From: JAFDVL01 sp031409955
Lineage (GTDB): Bacteria; Acidobacteriota; Blastocatellia; RBC074
Direction of reading: 5' to 3'
Length of the DNA: 64,000 bases
NCBI GenBank assembly: GCA_031409955.1
Contig: JANNYF010000088.1
Coordinates: 90,275-154,274 of the forward strand
Under the pieces are notes generated by a model, which saw only the letters and a list, made by a program, of their open reading frames with translations, did not search any database and was not told where the DNA came from. Both the position numbers and the translations under genes were made by a program. This document shows, piece after piece, positions 37,813 through 47,286 of this stretch; within the stretch, counting starts at the first letter, position 1, and every line of letters starts with the position of its first letter.

Positions 37813-40800
37813 TTAGAAATAAAGCTTCAGCGCAATCTGTACAAAGCGCGGCGTGTAGCCTGACCGTCCAGGCGTCACATTCAAATAGCCCCAGCGATCT
37901 GCTGTGTAAGCCTGACGCAAACGATATTGCTGAATCCCCGCCACCGTCGTGAGATCGAACTGATTCGCGTTCTGCGAGAAGAAGCCTTCGCCGACGGGCA
38001 CGTGGAAGAAATCACGGCGCAAGGCTTGGGTTCCGGTGATGCGATTGCTGGCGATGACTTGATTGATCTGCGCCAGCATTGCCGTGCCTGCGGCTGTCGT
38101 GCGTGCCGGGCGTGTGGCCGACGCAAATGCAGCCCACGCATCGTACTCGGCGTTGGAGATATTCGCTTCATTCGGCGCGGCAAAAATCTCGCCCGAATCT
38201 TCCAATCGTCCCGCGCGGAAGAACGGATGATTGAAGGCATTGATCGCATCTACGCGGAATTGCAGGCGGCGTTTGCTGTCTTTGCCGAGGTAGAAGTTTT
38301 TCTGCACCGACAAATCCAGAAAATGCTGCGTGGGCATGCGGGCATTATCAAACGCGCGCGGCGCATTGCCGAGCGTGCCTTTGACCGGACGCATAAACGC
38401 GGCGGGGTTGAAATACGGCTCGCACGCCTGATCTACGGGGCAACTGCGGCTCCAACGGGGATTGAGGAGCGGCACGCCCGACACGATGTCAGGCCGAATC
38501 GCGCGCACGTTGCCGTCAATGCCCAAGCCATTATCGTCGCGCAACACTGTGACCAGCGGGATGCCGCCTTGAATGCGACCGATGCCGCTCAGACTCCAAC
38601 CGCCCAGCACGGCTTCGACAATGCCCGGCGCTTTCGCCAGATAACTGCGCCCGCGTCCAAGCGGCAAATCGTACAGGAACGAAGAACTGAACGCGTGTTT
38701 GATGTCGAAGAGTGAAACCGAGCGATCCGCCGAACGCGGCGCTCCGTAATTGACGTGTCCAATCGAGCGCACATTCAAATTGACAAAGCGCACATCGCCC
38801 GCGTCTGAAGCATCGTCCAGCCCTTTGCCAAACGTGTAATTGACCGTGTACGACAAACCTTTGGTATGCCGTCGCCGCACGCTGGCAGTGCCAGCGTGAC
38901 GTATGCTGTTGGCCGAAGCGTTGAAGACTTCGTTCAATCCTTCAAAGCCCAAATATTTGGTGGCGAGATAGGCCGGCGAGTAATTCACCAACGCCCCGGT
39001 CACTGTGCGCCGACCCAGCGGGTCGTTCACATTCGGATTGAGCGAGTTGAGACCGCGCGCCACAAAGCCTTCGGAAACGGAAAACGGTACTTGGTTGATA
39101 TTGTTTGGTGCGAGGAATAACCGCGTGCCTTTGCTGCCGTTGTACGACAATTCAATCACCGTGTTCTGCGGGAGTTCATAAGCCGTCGTCAGGCTCCAGC
39201 TTTGCACATACGGCACATGCGCGTTGGGCGAAATCGCCAGCGCCGCGCCGATCAGGTTGATGCTGTCCTGGGTAATCAGCCCATTGCTTGGAATGTTCAG
39301 AAACGTGTCCGGCGCAATAGGTCGAAGAATAGGAACGTTACAGCAAAGCCGCGCCGCCACGACGTTCGTGTTGTTGACGGTTTGCACCACCTGATTGCGA
39401 TTGTCATAGGTTCCGTAGGTCACTGTTCCGGCGGCGAAGTCAGGAGCCGGATTGCGCGTCATCCCCGTCAATGGCGCGTGCGACAGCCCATAGCCGCCGC
39501 GAATCACGAACGAATCGCGGCGCTGATTGAGACCGAAAATCTTTGGTGCCCACGCAAAGCCGAAGCGCGGCTCGAAGTTCATTTTTTCAATTGGGAAGAT
39601 ATACCGCGAACGTCCGCCACGTCCCGAATACGCAAACGGTGGAATCAAAGTCGTCGTCGGCACACCGTCGGGAATCGCGGCATTGGCGGGCGCAGTCGTG
39701 GCCAACAATCCCAATCCAACCGCAATCGCGCGGCGTTGTGTGGCGTCCAGGTTGACGGTTTGCGCCAGCTCCGGCAGGAACACGCCTTGCCGATCATATT
39801 TTTCGGTGCGCGGCAATTGCAGGGAATAACGCAAGCCGAGATTCAAGGTCAGATTCGGTTTGATCTTCCAATCGTTTTGTGCAAATCCAGCGGCGGAATT
39901 CCACTGGTAATAATACGGAATCAGCACTTCGCGCAGCGTCGCCTGATTATAAGTTCCGAGCAGATATTGCGCGAACTCAATGCCGCCTGTGCCTGCCGCA
40001 GCCCCGTTGCTATTGCTCAACGTGCGATTGCGGTTGAATTCATAACGACCTCCCGAAGCGCCAAACAGCGGGATCGTTTTCAGCCGCTGTTGCTGCAATT
40101 GCATGCCGAATTTCCACGCCATATTGCCGCGCACCCACGAAACGTTATCCGCGATTTCATAGCTGTGTTCGGCGTTTTCGTTTTGCTGCGACAAGCTCCA
40201 ACCAACCGCCGCCGCGCCTGTCACGAACTCCGGCAAGCCGCCCGCCGTTACGCTCGGCAAGCCCAGTTCGGTCGAAAAGTTGCGCCCGGTCAACGCGTCG
40301 AATTCCGGCGGCAGATTTTTGGTGAAGCGCCCAAACGTGTAGTTGAGCCGCAATTCATTGATGAGCCGCGCCGAGAACGTGTGTGTATCGGACACCAGCA
40401 CTTGCCGCGACCAACTGTAATCGGTGCCGCCCGTGTTGATTTCATCGCGCCCAACCTGGAAATCCCCGCGCCCGCGATCCCCGCGAATCGGCACTTGCGT
40501 GTAGCGTCCGTACATCCGGTTATTCTCAGTGAGCTGATGATCGAGCCGCAGCGTCATGCGCTTTTCCAGATTCTTGATGAACGACGGCAGCACATAGTTG
40601 CGCAGGTTCCCGCCATCCAGAAAATACTCGCCTGCGGTGGGCATATATTTCAAGAGCGACACGCTGGTCGGATCAAGCATGCTTTGCGGAATGATGTTGT
40701 TGGGGAAGACCGGGTACGTCGTGCCGGCGGCTAAAGTGATGCGGCTGAACTGCCGGCCCGACACGGTGTACGGATTGTAGAGCGTGGCATCGCGGATTTG

Positions 40801-41907
40801 CGTTTGTAAGGCGAACTTCTCGGCCACGGAACGCAGCGCGTAGCCGCCATTGACGCCGACGACATTGCTGAAATCGCCGCGCAGCATTTCTGCGGTCGGC
40901 AACAACAACGTGCCTTGCGAGCCGTCGTAGTAATAGCGCGGCTCCAACGCGAAGAAAAAGAACGAGCGATTACGTCCGTCATAACCAGCGGGGCCAAAGA
41001 ATTTTTTCGGCAGCCAGATCGGGCCGCCATACGTCAAGCCGAACTGATGTTGCCGCCGATTGGACTCCGGGCGATTCGTGACATTCGTAGTGAACGGCGC
41101 AGCGTTGAGCGAAGGATTGCGATGATACCAATAAAACAAACCGTTGTAGCTGTTCGTGCCGGACTTCGTAGTCATATTCACGACACCGCCGCCGGTCTGT
41201 CCAAATTCTGCCGAGAAGTTGGAAGTCTGCACAGTGAATTCCTGCACCGTGTCCGGCGAAAACGTCACAATCGCGCGACCCAAGCCTGCTCCTGTGTTGT
41301 TCGCGCCATCCGCCAGAATCGCGGTGCTGCCCGCGCGACCGCCGTTGACGTTGACGTTGAAGCCGGGAGCCGGAATGTCTTGCCCCAGTTCCGGGTCTTC
41401 TGTGCCCGCTACGCCGGAGACGTTGCCGACGAGCAGGACAAGGTCAAGCACACTACGATTGTTCAGCGGCATTTCGGCAATTTGTCGTTCCGTGATCGTT
41501 TGCCCTGACGTGCCGCTGACGGTGTTCAGCAAAGGTGTTTCCGCCGTGATGTCCACGACCGTTTCGACCGTGCCGGTTTCAAGCGCGATGTTCACCGACG
41601 CCGTCGTCGCCGTGTCCACTTTGACGTTGTTCACGAGCGCCTTTTTGAAGCCCGGCGATTCGACCGTGATGGAATACATGACAGGCTCCAATGACGAAGC
41701 TGTGAACGCCCCTTCTGACGAAGTCGTGAGCTTGGTGCTTTGATTCGTGCCGACGTTTGTGACCGTGACCGTCGCGCCCGGCACGACGGCGCCCGTTGCG
41801 TCGGTCACAGTGCCACTGATGCCGCCGCGATTGGTTTGCGCTGCGGCAGGAACCGCCAGCCAAAAGGCTACGAATAAAAAGACCACGAAGCGAAACATAC
41901 TTTGCAT
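37813..41907 (-). CDS. TonB-dependent receptor with carboxypeptidase-regulatory-like N-domain (largest copy)
   Basis: 1364 residues from the ATG at 41907 (GAGGTG upstream; another ATG three codons later is possible). Signal peptide about 1-23 (AAAQ). Regulatory-like domain ISGTVTDATGAVVPGATVTV, plug with AETPLLNTVSGTSGQTITER and TKSGTNSYNGLFYWYHRNPS, barrel ending IALKLYF. It carries a longer C-terminal barrel region than its neighbours. Divergent from the IclR-PBP regulator; a pectin-degrading fusion gene lies 153 bases downstream on the same strand. Confidence 0.9.
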   Translation of the reverse strand: MQSMFRFVVFLFVAFWLAVPAAAQTNRGGISGTVTDATGAVVPGATVTVTNVGTNQSTKLTTSSEGAFTASSLEPVMYSITVESPGFKKALVNNVKVDTATTASVNIALETGTVETVVDITAETPLLNTVSGTSGQTITERQIAEMPLNNRSVLDLVLLVGNVSGVAGTEDPELGQDIPAPGFNVNVNGGRAGSTAILADGANNTGAGLGRAIVTFSPDTVQEFTVQTSNFSAEFGQTGGGVVNMTTKSGTNSYNGLFYWYHRNPSLNAAPFTTNVTNRPESNRRQHQFGLTYGGPIWLPKKFFGPAGYDGRNRSFFFFALEPRYYYDGSQGTLLLPTAEMLRGDFSNVVGVNGGYALRSVAEKFALQTQIRDATLYNPYTVSGRQFSRITLAAGTTYPVFPNNIIPQSMLDPTSVSLLKYMPTAGEYFLDGGNLRNYVLPSFIKNLEKRMTLRLDHQLTENNRMYGRYTQVPIRGDRGRGDFQVGRDEINTGGTDYSWSRQVLVSDTHTFSARLINELRLNYTFGRFTKNLPPEFDALTGRNFSTELGLPSVTAGGLPEFVTGAAAVGWSLSQQNENAEHSYEIADNVSWVRGNMAWKFGMQLQQQRLKTIPLFGASGGRYEFNRNRTLSNSNGAAAGTGGIEFAQYLLGTYNQATLREVLIPYYYQWNSAAGFAQNDWKIKPNLTLNLGLRYSLQLPRTEKYDRQGVFLPELAQTVNLDATQRRAIAVGLGLLATTAPANAAIPDGVPTTTLIPPFAYSGRGGRSRYIFPIEKMNFEPRFGFAWAPKIFGLNQRRDSFVIRGGYGLSHAPLTGMTRNPAPDFAAGTVTYGTYDNRNQVVQTVNNTNVVAARLCCNVPILRPIAPDTFLNIPSNGLITQDSINLIGAALAISPNAHVPYVQSWSLTTAYELPQNTVIELSYNGSKGTRLFLAPNNINQVPFSVSEGFVARGLNSLNPNVNDPLGRRTVTGALVNYSPAYLATKYLGFEGLNEVFNASANSIRHAGTASVRRRHTKGLSYTVNYTFGKGLDDASDAGDVRFVNLNVRSIGHVNYGAPRSADRSVSLFDIKHAFSSSFLYDLPLGRGRSYLAKAPGIVEAVLGGWSLSGIGRIQGGIPLVTVLRDDNGLGIDGNVRAIRPDIVSGVPLLNPRWSRSCPVDQACEPYFNPAAFMRPVKGTLGNAPRAFDNARMPTQHFLDLSVQKNFYLGKDSKRRLQFRVDAINAFNHPFFRAGRLEDSGEIFAAPNEANISNAEYDAWAAFASATRPARTTAAGTAMLAQINQVIASNRITGTQALRRDFFHVPVGEGFFSQNANQFDLTTVAGIQQYRLRQAYTADRWGYLNVTPGRSGYTPRFVQIALKLYF

Positions 41908-42019
41908 GGGAAACACCTCTTTCCGATTATGATTCTGTCTGGAGCGGGAACCCGCCGATTGTCTGTCTGTTGACGGCGCTCAGTTGAGCATAGCCATTTC
42001 GGCAAGTCAAATATTTTTC

Positions 42020-42047
42020 TACTGAGCCAAAAGCTTTTTTTACTGAG
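42020..42047. promoter_or_regulatory. Candidate operator: direct repeats TACTGAG spaced 21 bp
   Basis: TACTGAG occurs at 42020-42026 and again at 42041-42047, exactly two helical turns apart. The second copy extends into a near-palindrome TTTTACTGAGTAGAAA. Located in the 226-bp divergent gap between the receptor (41907) and the IclR-PBP regulator (42134). Binding by that regulator is inference. Confidence 0.5.
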
Positions 42048-42133
42048 TAGAAATTGACCTTGCCTTTTGGATTCTGTGCCGCTAGGGTAGGCTGCCGCAT
42101 ACGCGCTACCCCAGAACTTGCAAAAGTGAAACC

Positions 42134-43252
42134 ATGAGCGAAAAAAACAACGGAACGAACAAATACTTTGTGGAAGTCGTCGCCAAAGCCTTAGACGTGC
42201 TGGACGCGTTCAGAAAGCTGGAAGATGAGTTGACGCTGTCGGACATTGCCCGTCGCACGAACCTTCCTTCCAGCCACGCTTTTCGGTTGCTCCACACGCT
42301 CGAGCAAAAAGGGTGGGTGCGCAAGGTCAACGGCTCCAAAAAATTTCATCGCGTCAATCGTACGCAGCGCTGGCGCATTGGCTTTGCGATGCAATCCGGG
42401 CAATTGCAATTTTCGCAGGATGTGTTGCGCGGCTTGGAAGAAGCGGCGGAAAAACACGGCGTGCAACTGCTGGTGCTGGACAACGAATACAGCGAAGAAA
42501 CGGCGGTCACGAATGCGCAAACGTTTGTGCGACAAGCGGTGGATTTGGTGATCGAATTTCAGGTGAATGAACGTATCGCGCCAGTCATCGCTCATACTTT
42601 TGCCGAAGCAAAAACTCCCTGCCTGGCAATTGATATTCCGCAACCGGGCGCGGTCTATTTCGGCGCGAACAATTATCAGGCCGGGCTTCTGGCCGGACGC
42701 GCACTCGGCGAATATGCGCGCGCGCAATGGAAAGGCAAGGTGGACAAAGTGCTGTTGTTGGAACAGCCGATTGCTGGCGCGATACCCCAAGCCCGGATGA
42801 CCGGAGCCGTAAATGGCATCCAGGAAATCATCGGCACAATGCCCGAATCGTCCGTCATTCATTTGGATGGCGGCAGCAATGAACAGGAAAGCCGTCGGGA
42901 AACTCTGCAATTTCTCAACGCGCTTTTGCCCACCGAAAAAGTATTGATCGCTACGATTCACGACCCCGCCGCGCTCGGCGCAGTGCGAGCCATCAAAGAG
43001 GCCGGGCGCAACAAAAAAACGGTGGTGGTCGTGGGGCAGAACGCAACGCACGAAGCACGCAAAGAACTGAACAAAGCGCATTCGTGTTTGCTCGGACTGG
43101 TGGGATTTTTCCCGGAAAAATATGGCGAGCAACTCATCCCGCTCGCCTTGAAAATGCTGGGCGGCGAAGCCATGCCGCCGATGGCGTTTATCGAACATGC
43201 CCTCATTACCAAAAACAATGTTGCGGACTTTTACCCGGCTGCGAAGATTTGA
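42134..43252 (+). CDS. Regulator with IclR-type HTH fused to a sugar-binding (Peripla_BP) domain
   Basis: 372 residues. Residues about 10-75 form an IclR-like winged helix (VVAKALDVLDAFRKLEDELT, LSDIARRTNLPSSHAFRLLH, KGWVRK). Residues about 85-370 are not the IclR GAF-like effector domain but a RbsB/Peripla_BP_4-like fold: VQLLVLDNEYSEETAVTNAQ, AVDLVIEFQ, NNYQAGLLAGRALGEYA and DPAALGAVRAIKEAGR. So DNA binding is IclR-like, while ligand sensing resembles LacI proteins. Absence of a signal peptide supports a cytoplasmic regulator. Divergent from the receptor at 37813-41907, its probable target. Confidence 0.85.
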   Translation: MSEKNNGTNKYFVEVVAKALDVLDAFRKLEDELTLSDIARRTNLPSSHAFRLLHTLEQKGWVRKVNGSKKFHRVNRTQRWRIGFAMQSGQLQFSQDVLRGLEEAAEKHGVQLLVLDNEYSEETAVTNAQTFVRQAVDLVIEFQVNERIAPVIAHTFAEAKTPCLAIDIPQPGAVYFGANNYQAGLLAGRALGEYARAQWKGKVDKVLLLEQPIAGAIPQARMTGAVNGIQEIIGTMPESSVIHLDGGSNEQESRRETLQFLNALLPTEKVLIATIHDPAALGAVRAIKEAGRNKKTVVVVGQNATHEARKELNKAHSCLLGLVGFFPEKYGEQLIPLALKMLGGEAMPPMAFIEHALITKNNVADFYPAAKI

Positions 43253-43261
43253 GATCTGAGC

Positions 43262-43358
43262 AATAGACCGCGGATGACGCGGATGTAGCGGATCAGCACG
43301 GATCAGGCAGAAAAAAATCCGCGCCCATCCGCGTCATCTGCGTCATCCGCGGTCTATT
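43262..43358. repeat. 97-bp palindromic element before the flagellar cluster
   Basis: Arms 43262-43293 and 43327-43358 match at 29 of 32 positions; unit AATAGACCGCGGATGACGCG. It lies directly after the IclR-PBP stop and could end its transcription. Confidence 0.85.
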
Positions 43359-43419
43359 CCTCTACTCTTTCCGAAAACTAAATGACTCTGCCAATCTCTA
43401 ATCTTCCTTCCCCAATTCG

Positions 43420-43435
43420 TGGCACTCCGATTGCA
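43420..43435 (+). promoter_or_regulatory. Sigma-54 (-24/-12) promoter of the flagellar cluster
   Basis: TGGCAC (43420-43425), five bases, TTGCA (43431-43435): a full match to the RpoN consensus TGGCAC-N5-TTGCA. It lies 64 bases upstream of the flhA ATG, as expected for an early flagellar promoter. No enhancer-binding activator gene is in the window. Confidence 0.8.
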
Positions 43436-43499
43436 AACACTTTCTTCAGCCCCTGGCCGAATCGTCTGCCTCGACGTCCTTCGCGCCCGCGAAATCTTT

Positions 43500-45581
43500 A
43501 TGTCAGCGAACACGGATCGTCTGCTCAATACTGTCGGGAAATACGCGCATTTAGCCGTGCCAATTGCGGCGGTCACGATTCTATTTGTCTTGCTCGTGCC
43601 GCTGCCACCGTTTTTGCTGGACGTGTTGATCAGCTTCAATTTGATGTTGTCGGTGATTATCCTGTTGGCGGCAATTTACATTCTACAGCCTGTCAAATTT
43701 ACGTCATTCCCGAATTTGCTGCTGCTCTCGACGCTCTATCGCCTGGCGCTGAATGTGGCGACGACGCGGTTGATTTTGTCGCGCGGTGAAGCGGGCGCAG
43801 ACGCGGCGGGCACGGTTATTAAAGCCTTTGGCGAGTTCGTGATCGGCGGCAATTATGTGGTCGGAGCCGTGATTTTCCTGGTGCTGCTGGCGATTCAATT
43901 TCTGGTCGTCAACCACGGCGCAGTGCGTTCGTCCGAAGTCATGGCGCGTTTCACGTTGGACGCGATGCCGGGCAAACAAATGGCGGTGGACGCGGATTTG
44001 GCGGCGGGGATTATTGACGAACACGAAGCCAAACGCCGCCGCGCGGACATCGGGCAAGCTGCCGAATTTCACGGCGCGATGGACGGCGCCATTCGCTTCA
44101 CACAACGTGACGCCGTCGCCGCCATCATCATCACGGTCATCAACATTATCGCTGGTTTTGCGATAGGCGTGTTGCAACACAACATGATGCTGGTGGACGC
44201 GTTGAAGACCTACACAATGTTGACAGTAGGTGACGGCGTGGCGGCAGCCGTACCTTCACTGATGGTGTCGGTCGCGGCGGCGCTCATCACCACACGCGCG
44301 GCGACCGACGTCAATATGGGCGAAGAAATGTCGTCCCAATTGCTGCTGAATCCACGCCCGCTGTTCATTGCTGCCTGCGTGTTGGGCGCGCTGGGGCTTT
44401 TGCCGGGGATGCCGCATCTGGCCTTTCTGACGCTCGCCGCCGCCGCCGCCGGAGCCGCCTATTTGGCCCAACAACAGCAATCGCGCGCTCAGTTACAAGA
44501 AGAATCGCGCCTGCGCGAAGAGGCCAAAACTAAAGCGGCGTCGCTGGATCAAGGCGAGAAAATCGAAGCACTGCTGCGGGTGGATGCGTTGGCCTTGGAA
44601 GTCGGCTACGGCCTGATCCCCATGATTAGCGCGGGCGATTCCTTTCTTTCCCGCGTGCGCGAAATCCGCCGCCAGATTGCGATGAACCTCGGCATCGTCG
44701 TGCCGCCGATTCACGTGACGGACAACTTGCAACTGGCCCCGCGCGAATACGCGATCCTGCTCAAAGGCGAAAAAATTGCGCAGGGCGAATTGTACCCGGA
44801 CGGCTATCTGGCAATTGATCCGGGCGCGGTGCGCGAAAAGATTGACGGCATCGTCACGCAAGACCCCACCTTCGGCATGCCTGCCGTGTGGATTCGGCGC
44901 ACGGCGGATCAAGAACGCGCGATGGCGGCGGGTTATACGGTGGTTGATCCGACGACGGTCGTTTGCACCCATCTGTCCGAACTCATCAAACGGTACTCAC
45001 CCGATTTGCTCGGACGACAGGAAGCGCGGGCGTTGTTGGATTCCCTGGCCGAAACGCATCCGAAGACGGTCGAAGAAGCGACACCAAAGGTTCTCACACT
45101 CGGTGACGTGCAGCGCGTTTTACAAAGCCTGCTGCGCGAACGCGTGCCGATTCGGGACCTGGCGACGATCCTGGAAGCGATCACAGATGCCGGAAGCTTG
45201 TCGCGGGATGTCAACGTCTTGGCAGAAGCCGCTCGCACGGCACTCTCGCGGACGATCTGTGCCGGGCTGTCGAATGAGCAGGGAGAACTGGTGGTCTTGA
45301 CTCTTGACCCAACGTTAGAACGCGAAATTGCTGATCGCCTCGGATTGCTCGGAGGCGCACCAACACAGGCGATAGAGCCGGATTTTGGCCGCCGCGTCCT
45401 TGAAAAAATCGAGACGGCGGTGCAGTCCGCGATCCTTTCCCAACCCGTTATTTTGTGTTCTTCGTCTATTCGCCCGCACCTGCGCCGACTTACGGAACGA
45501 TTCTTGCCAGACCTTTCGGTGATTGCTCACGGAGAGGTCTCGGCAAATGTCCGATTGGTCTCGGTAGGAGCGATTGCATAG
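43500..45581 (+). CDS. flhA: Flagellar export gate protein FlhA
   Basis: 693 residues, the usual FlhA length, from the ATG at 43500. Eight hydrophobic segments occupy roughly the first 330 residues. The FHIPEP-family signature is clear (RFTLDAMPGKQMAVDADLAA followed by GIIDEHEAKRRR). The cytoplasmic domain (about 350-690) docks export substrates and chaperones. FlhA forms the nonameric gate of the flagellar type III export apparatus in the inner membrane. First gene of the cluster, downstream of the sigma-54 element; flhB and fliOPQR are not in the window. Confidence 0.95.
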   Translation: MSANTDRLLNTVGKYAHLAVPIAAVTILFVLLVPLPPFLLDVLISFNLMLSVIILLAAIYILQPVKFTSFPNLLLLSTLYRLALNVATTRLILSRGEAGADAAGTVIKAFGEFVIGGNYVVGAVIFLVLLAIQFLVVNHGAVRSSEVMARFTLDAMPGKQMAVDADLAAGIIDEHEAKRRRADIGQAAEFHGAMDGAIRFTQRDAVAAIIITVINIIAGFAIGVLQHNMMLVDALKTYTMLTVGDGVAAAVPSLMVSVAAALITTRAATDVNMGEEMSSQLLLNPRPLFIAACVLGALGLLPGMPHLAFLTLAAAAAGAAYLAQQQQSRAQLQEESRLREEAKTKAASLDQGEKIEALLRVDALALEVGYGLIPMISAGDSFLSRVREIRRQIAMNLGIVVPPIHVTDNLQLAPREYAILLKGEKIAQGELYPDGYLAIDPGAVREKIDGIVTQDPTFGMPAVWIRRTADQERAMAAGYTVVDPTTVVCTHLSELIKRYSPDLLGRQEARALLDSLAETHPKTVEEATPKVLTLGDVQRVLQSLLRERVPIRDLATILEAITDAGSLSRDVNVLAEAARTALSRTICAGLSNEQGELVVLTLDPTLEREIADRLGLLGGAPTQAIEPDFGRRVLEKIETAVQSAILSQPVILCSSSIRPHLRRLTERFLPDLSVIAHGEVSANVRLVSVGAIA

Positions 45582-45583
45582 CT

Positions 45584-45646
45584 CACGTAGGAGCGAATTT
45601 ATTCGCTTATGTTGACAAACTGAGCGAATGAATTCGCTCCTACGTG
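45584..45646. repeat. Hairpin repeat (family B, copy 1)
   Basis: Arms 45584-45607 and 45623-45646 match at 23 of 24 bases (unit CACGTAGGAGCGAATTYATT). Fills most of the flhA-flhF gap. Related copies are at 50074-50137 and 60860-60917. Confidence 0.9.
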
Positions 45647-45678
45647 CAAACCCTAAACCCCCAGATTAGAAGCCCAAT

Positions 45679-47244
45679 ATGAATATCAAACGATACCGGG
45701 CCGCCACGATGCGCGCCGCTCTCGAACAGGTGAAGCAGGAATTAGGTGCCGACGCGCTGGTATTGGAAACCAAAGAAGTGCGCGCGGGCGGCTTTTTTGG
45801 CTTGGGTTCCAAACCGCTGATCGAATTGCGGGTGGCTGCCAATAAAGCGGCGGCGCTGCCGGAAACCGGGAAGAAGACGCGCGGCTGGAACGAAGAAGAA
45901 CGACTTGAAGATACGGCCCCCGCCAAATCCTTCGGCAAACCTCCTGCCTCAACCTCGGCTCCTACTTCAGGAGCGAAAGGCAATAGCAAAGGGTTTGCCG
46001 CGTTTGCCGCGCGCACCTATGCCACAGAATCCACGAAGCAGATAACGGAACCGCGTCGCGCAACGCCGCCGCCATCTCCCAAAAATGTTCCCTCGCCGCG
46101 CGCGAGTTTGCGGACAGGCGCAGCAACGCAAGGCGTTGAAATCGCCTCCACACCGCCGCAAGTCGGGCGCCGATCTGCGCCGCCGCTGCCGCTGCCTGAG
46201 CCTCCTCTTGCTCCGACCACGCCACGCCAGACCGCGCCGCCCGCGTCCGCCCCGGCTGAAGCGGCGCAGGGCGAGTTCGCGCGTTTGCGGTCCGAGATGC
46301 GTGCCGAGATGCGCGCACTGGGCTTTTCGATGAATGCGATGGTCGCGCGTCAGGTGGCATACGGCGACAGCACCGAAGGCGCGCAAAATCAATTGCGCGA
46401 AACGTTCGAGGCCGACCCCGAAATGTTCGATTCGCCCTATTATGAAATCTATTCCGTTTTGACGGCAGCCGGCTTACGGCCTGAATTGGCGCGCGGGGCG
46501 GTGCGCGCCGGGCGCATGAATGGTTCCCAACAACTGCGGAATTTTGAGACGTTGGCGCGCGCCGGTCTGGTGGCGACGTTGCCTTCCATCGCGCGGTTTG
46601 CGCCTGACCCGTTGGCACCGATGATTGGCAGCCCGGAGGCGCCGTCCGCGATTGCGTTGATTGGCCCCACCGGGGTTGGCAAAACGACGACTATTGCCAA
46701 GCTGGCGGCGCAGGTCGTGTGTCGCTTGCGCCGTCGCGTGGTGTTGGTCACGCTGGACACCTATCGAATTGCGGCGACTGAGCAGTTGCGCATTTACGCC
46801 GAGATTATTGGGGCGGGCTATTACATCGCCCATTCCGTGCGCGAATTGGACACGTTGGTGCGTCGCTTCAGCGGCGGTGCGACTGTGTTGATTGACACGG
46901 CAGGGCGCAGTCCGTCCGACCTGGCCGACGAAATGGAATTGGGCAATTACCTGCGCGAATGCGAAGACCTGCTCAAAATGCTGGTGTTGCCGGCCACCAC
47001 CCATCCAGTAGATGCACATACGGCGGTGCGACAATTTTCTTTATTCGGTCCGAATCAATTGATTCTCACGAAGATGGATGAAACCACGCGACCAGGCGCG
47101 GCGGTCAGCGTGGCGGGCGATTCCGGGCTACCGCTCGCCTACCTTTGTTCCGGGCAACGCGTCCCAGAAGACTTAGAGCGGGCCACGCCGCTTTCGTTCG
47201 CTGCGCGTGTGGTGCGGGCTTCGTTTGCCATTCAGGAATTTTAA
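45679..47244 (+). CDS. flhF: Flagellar SRP-type GTPase FlhF
   Basis: 521 residues. N-terminal FlhF basic domain (MNIKRYRAATMRAALEQVKQ, GADALVLETKEV), a Pro/Ala-rich low-complexity linker (about 85-195), then the NG GTPase: P-loop GPTGVGKTT (about 329-337), DTYRIAATEQLR, DTAGR, and TKMDET. FlhF is related to Ffh/FtsY and sets the site and number of flagella together with FlhG. The long linker is longer than in most homologues. Confidence 0.95.
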   Translation: MNIKRYRAATMRAALEQVKQELGADALVLETKEVRAGGFFGLGSKPLIELRVAANKAAALPETGKKTRGWNEEERLEDTAPAKSFGKPPASTSAPTSGAKGNSKGFAAFAARTYATESTKQITEPRRATPPPSPKNVPSPRASLRTGAATQGVEIASTPPQVGRRSAPPLPLPEPPLAPTTPRQTAPPASAPAEAAQGEFARLRSEMRAEMRALGFSMNAMVARQVAYGDSTEGAQNQLRETFEADPEMFDSPYYEIYSVLTAAGLRPELARGAVRAGRMNGSQQLRNFETLARAGLVATLPSIARFAPDPLAPMIGSPEAPSAIALIGPTGVGKTTTIAKLAAQVVCRLRRRVVLVTLDTYRIAATEQLRIYAEIIGAGYYIAHSVRELDTLVRRFSGGATVLIDTAGRSPSDLADEMELGNYLRECEDLLKMLVLPATTHPVDAHTAVRQFSLFGPNQLILTKMDETTRPGAAVSVAGDSGLPLAYLCSGQRVPEDLERATPLSFAARVVRASFAIQEF

Positions 47245-47286
47245 GCACCAGCGCGCTTCATAACCTCACAGTAGAAAGTAACAACG

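Noticed and set aside
39202..40734. 510-codon plus-strand open frame
   Set aside because: It lies wholly antisense to a TonB receptor with clear domains; composition is Arg/His-rich with no recognisable motif, typical of a shadow frame in GC-rich DNA.
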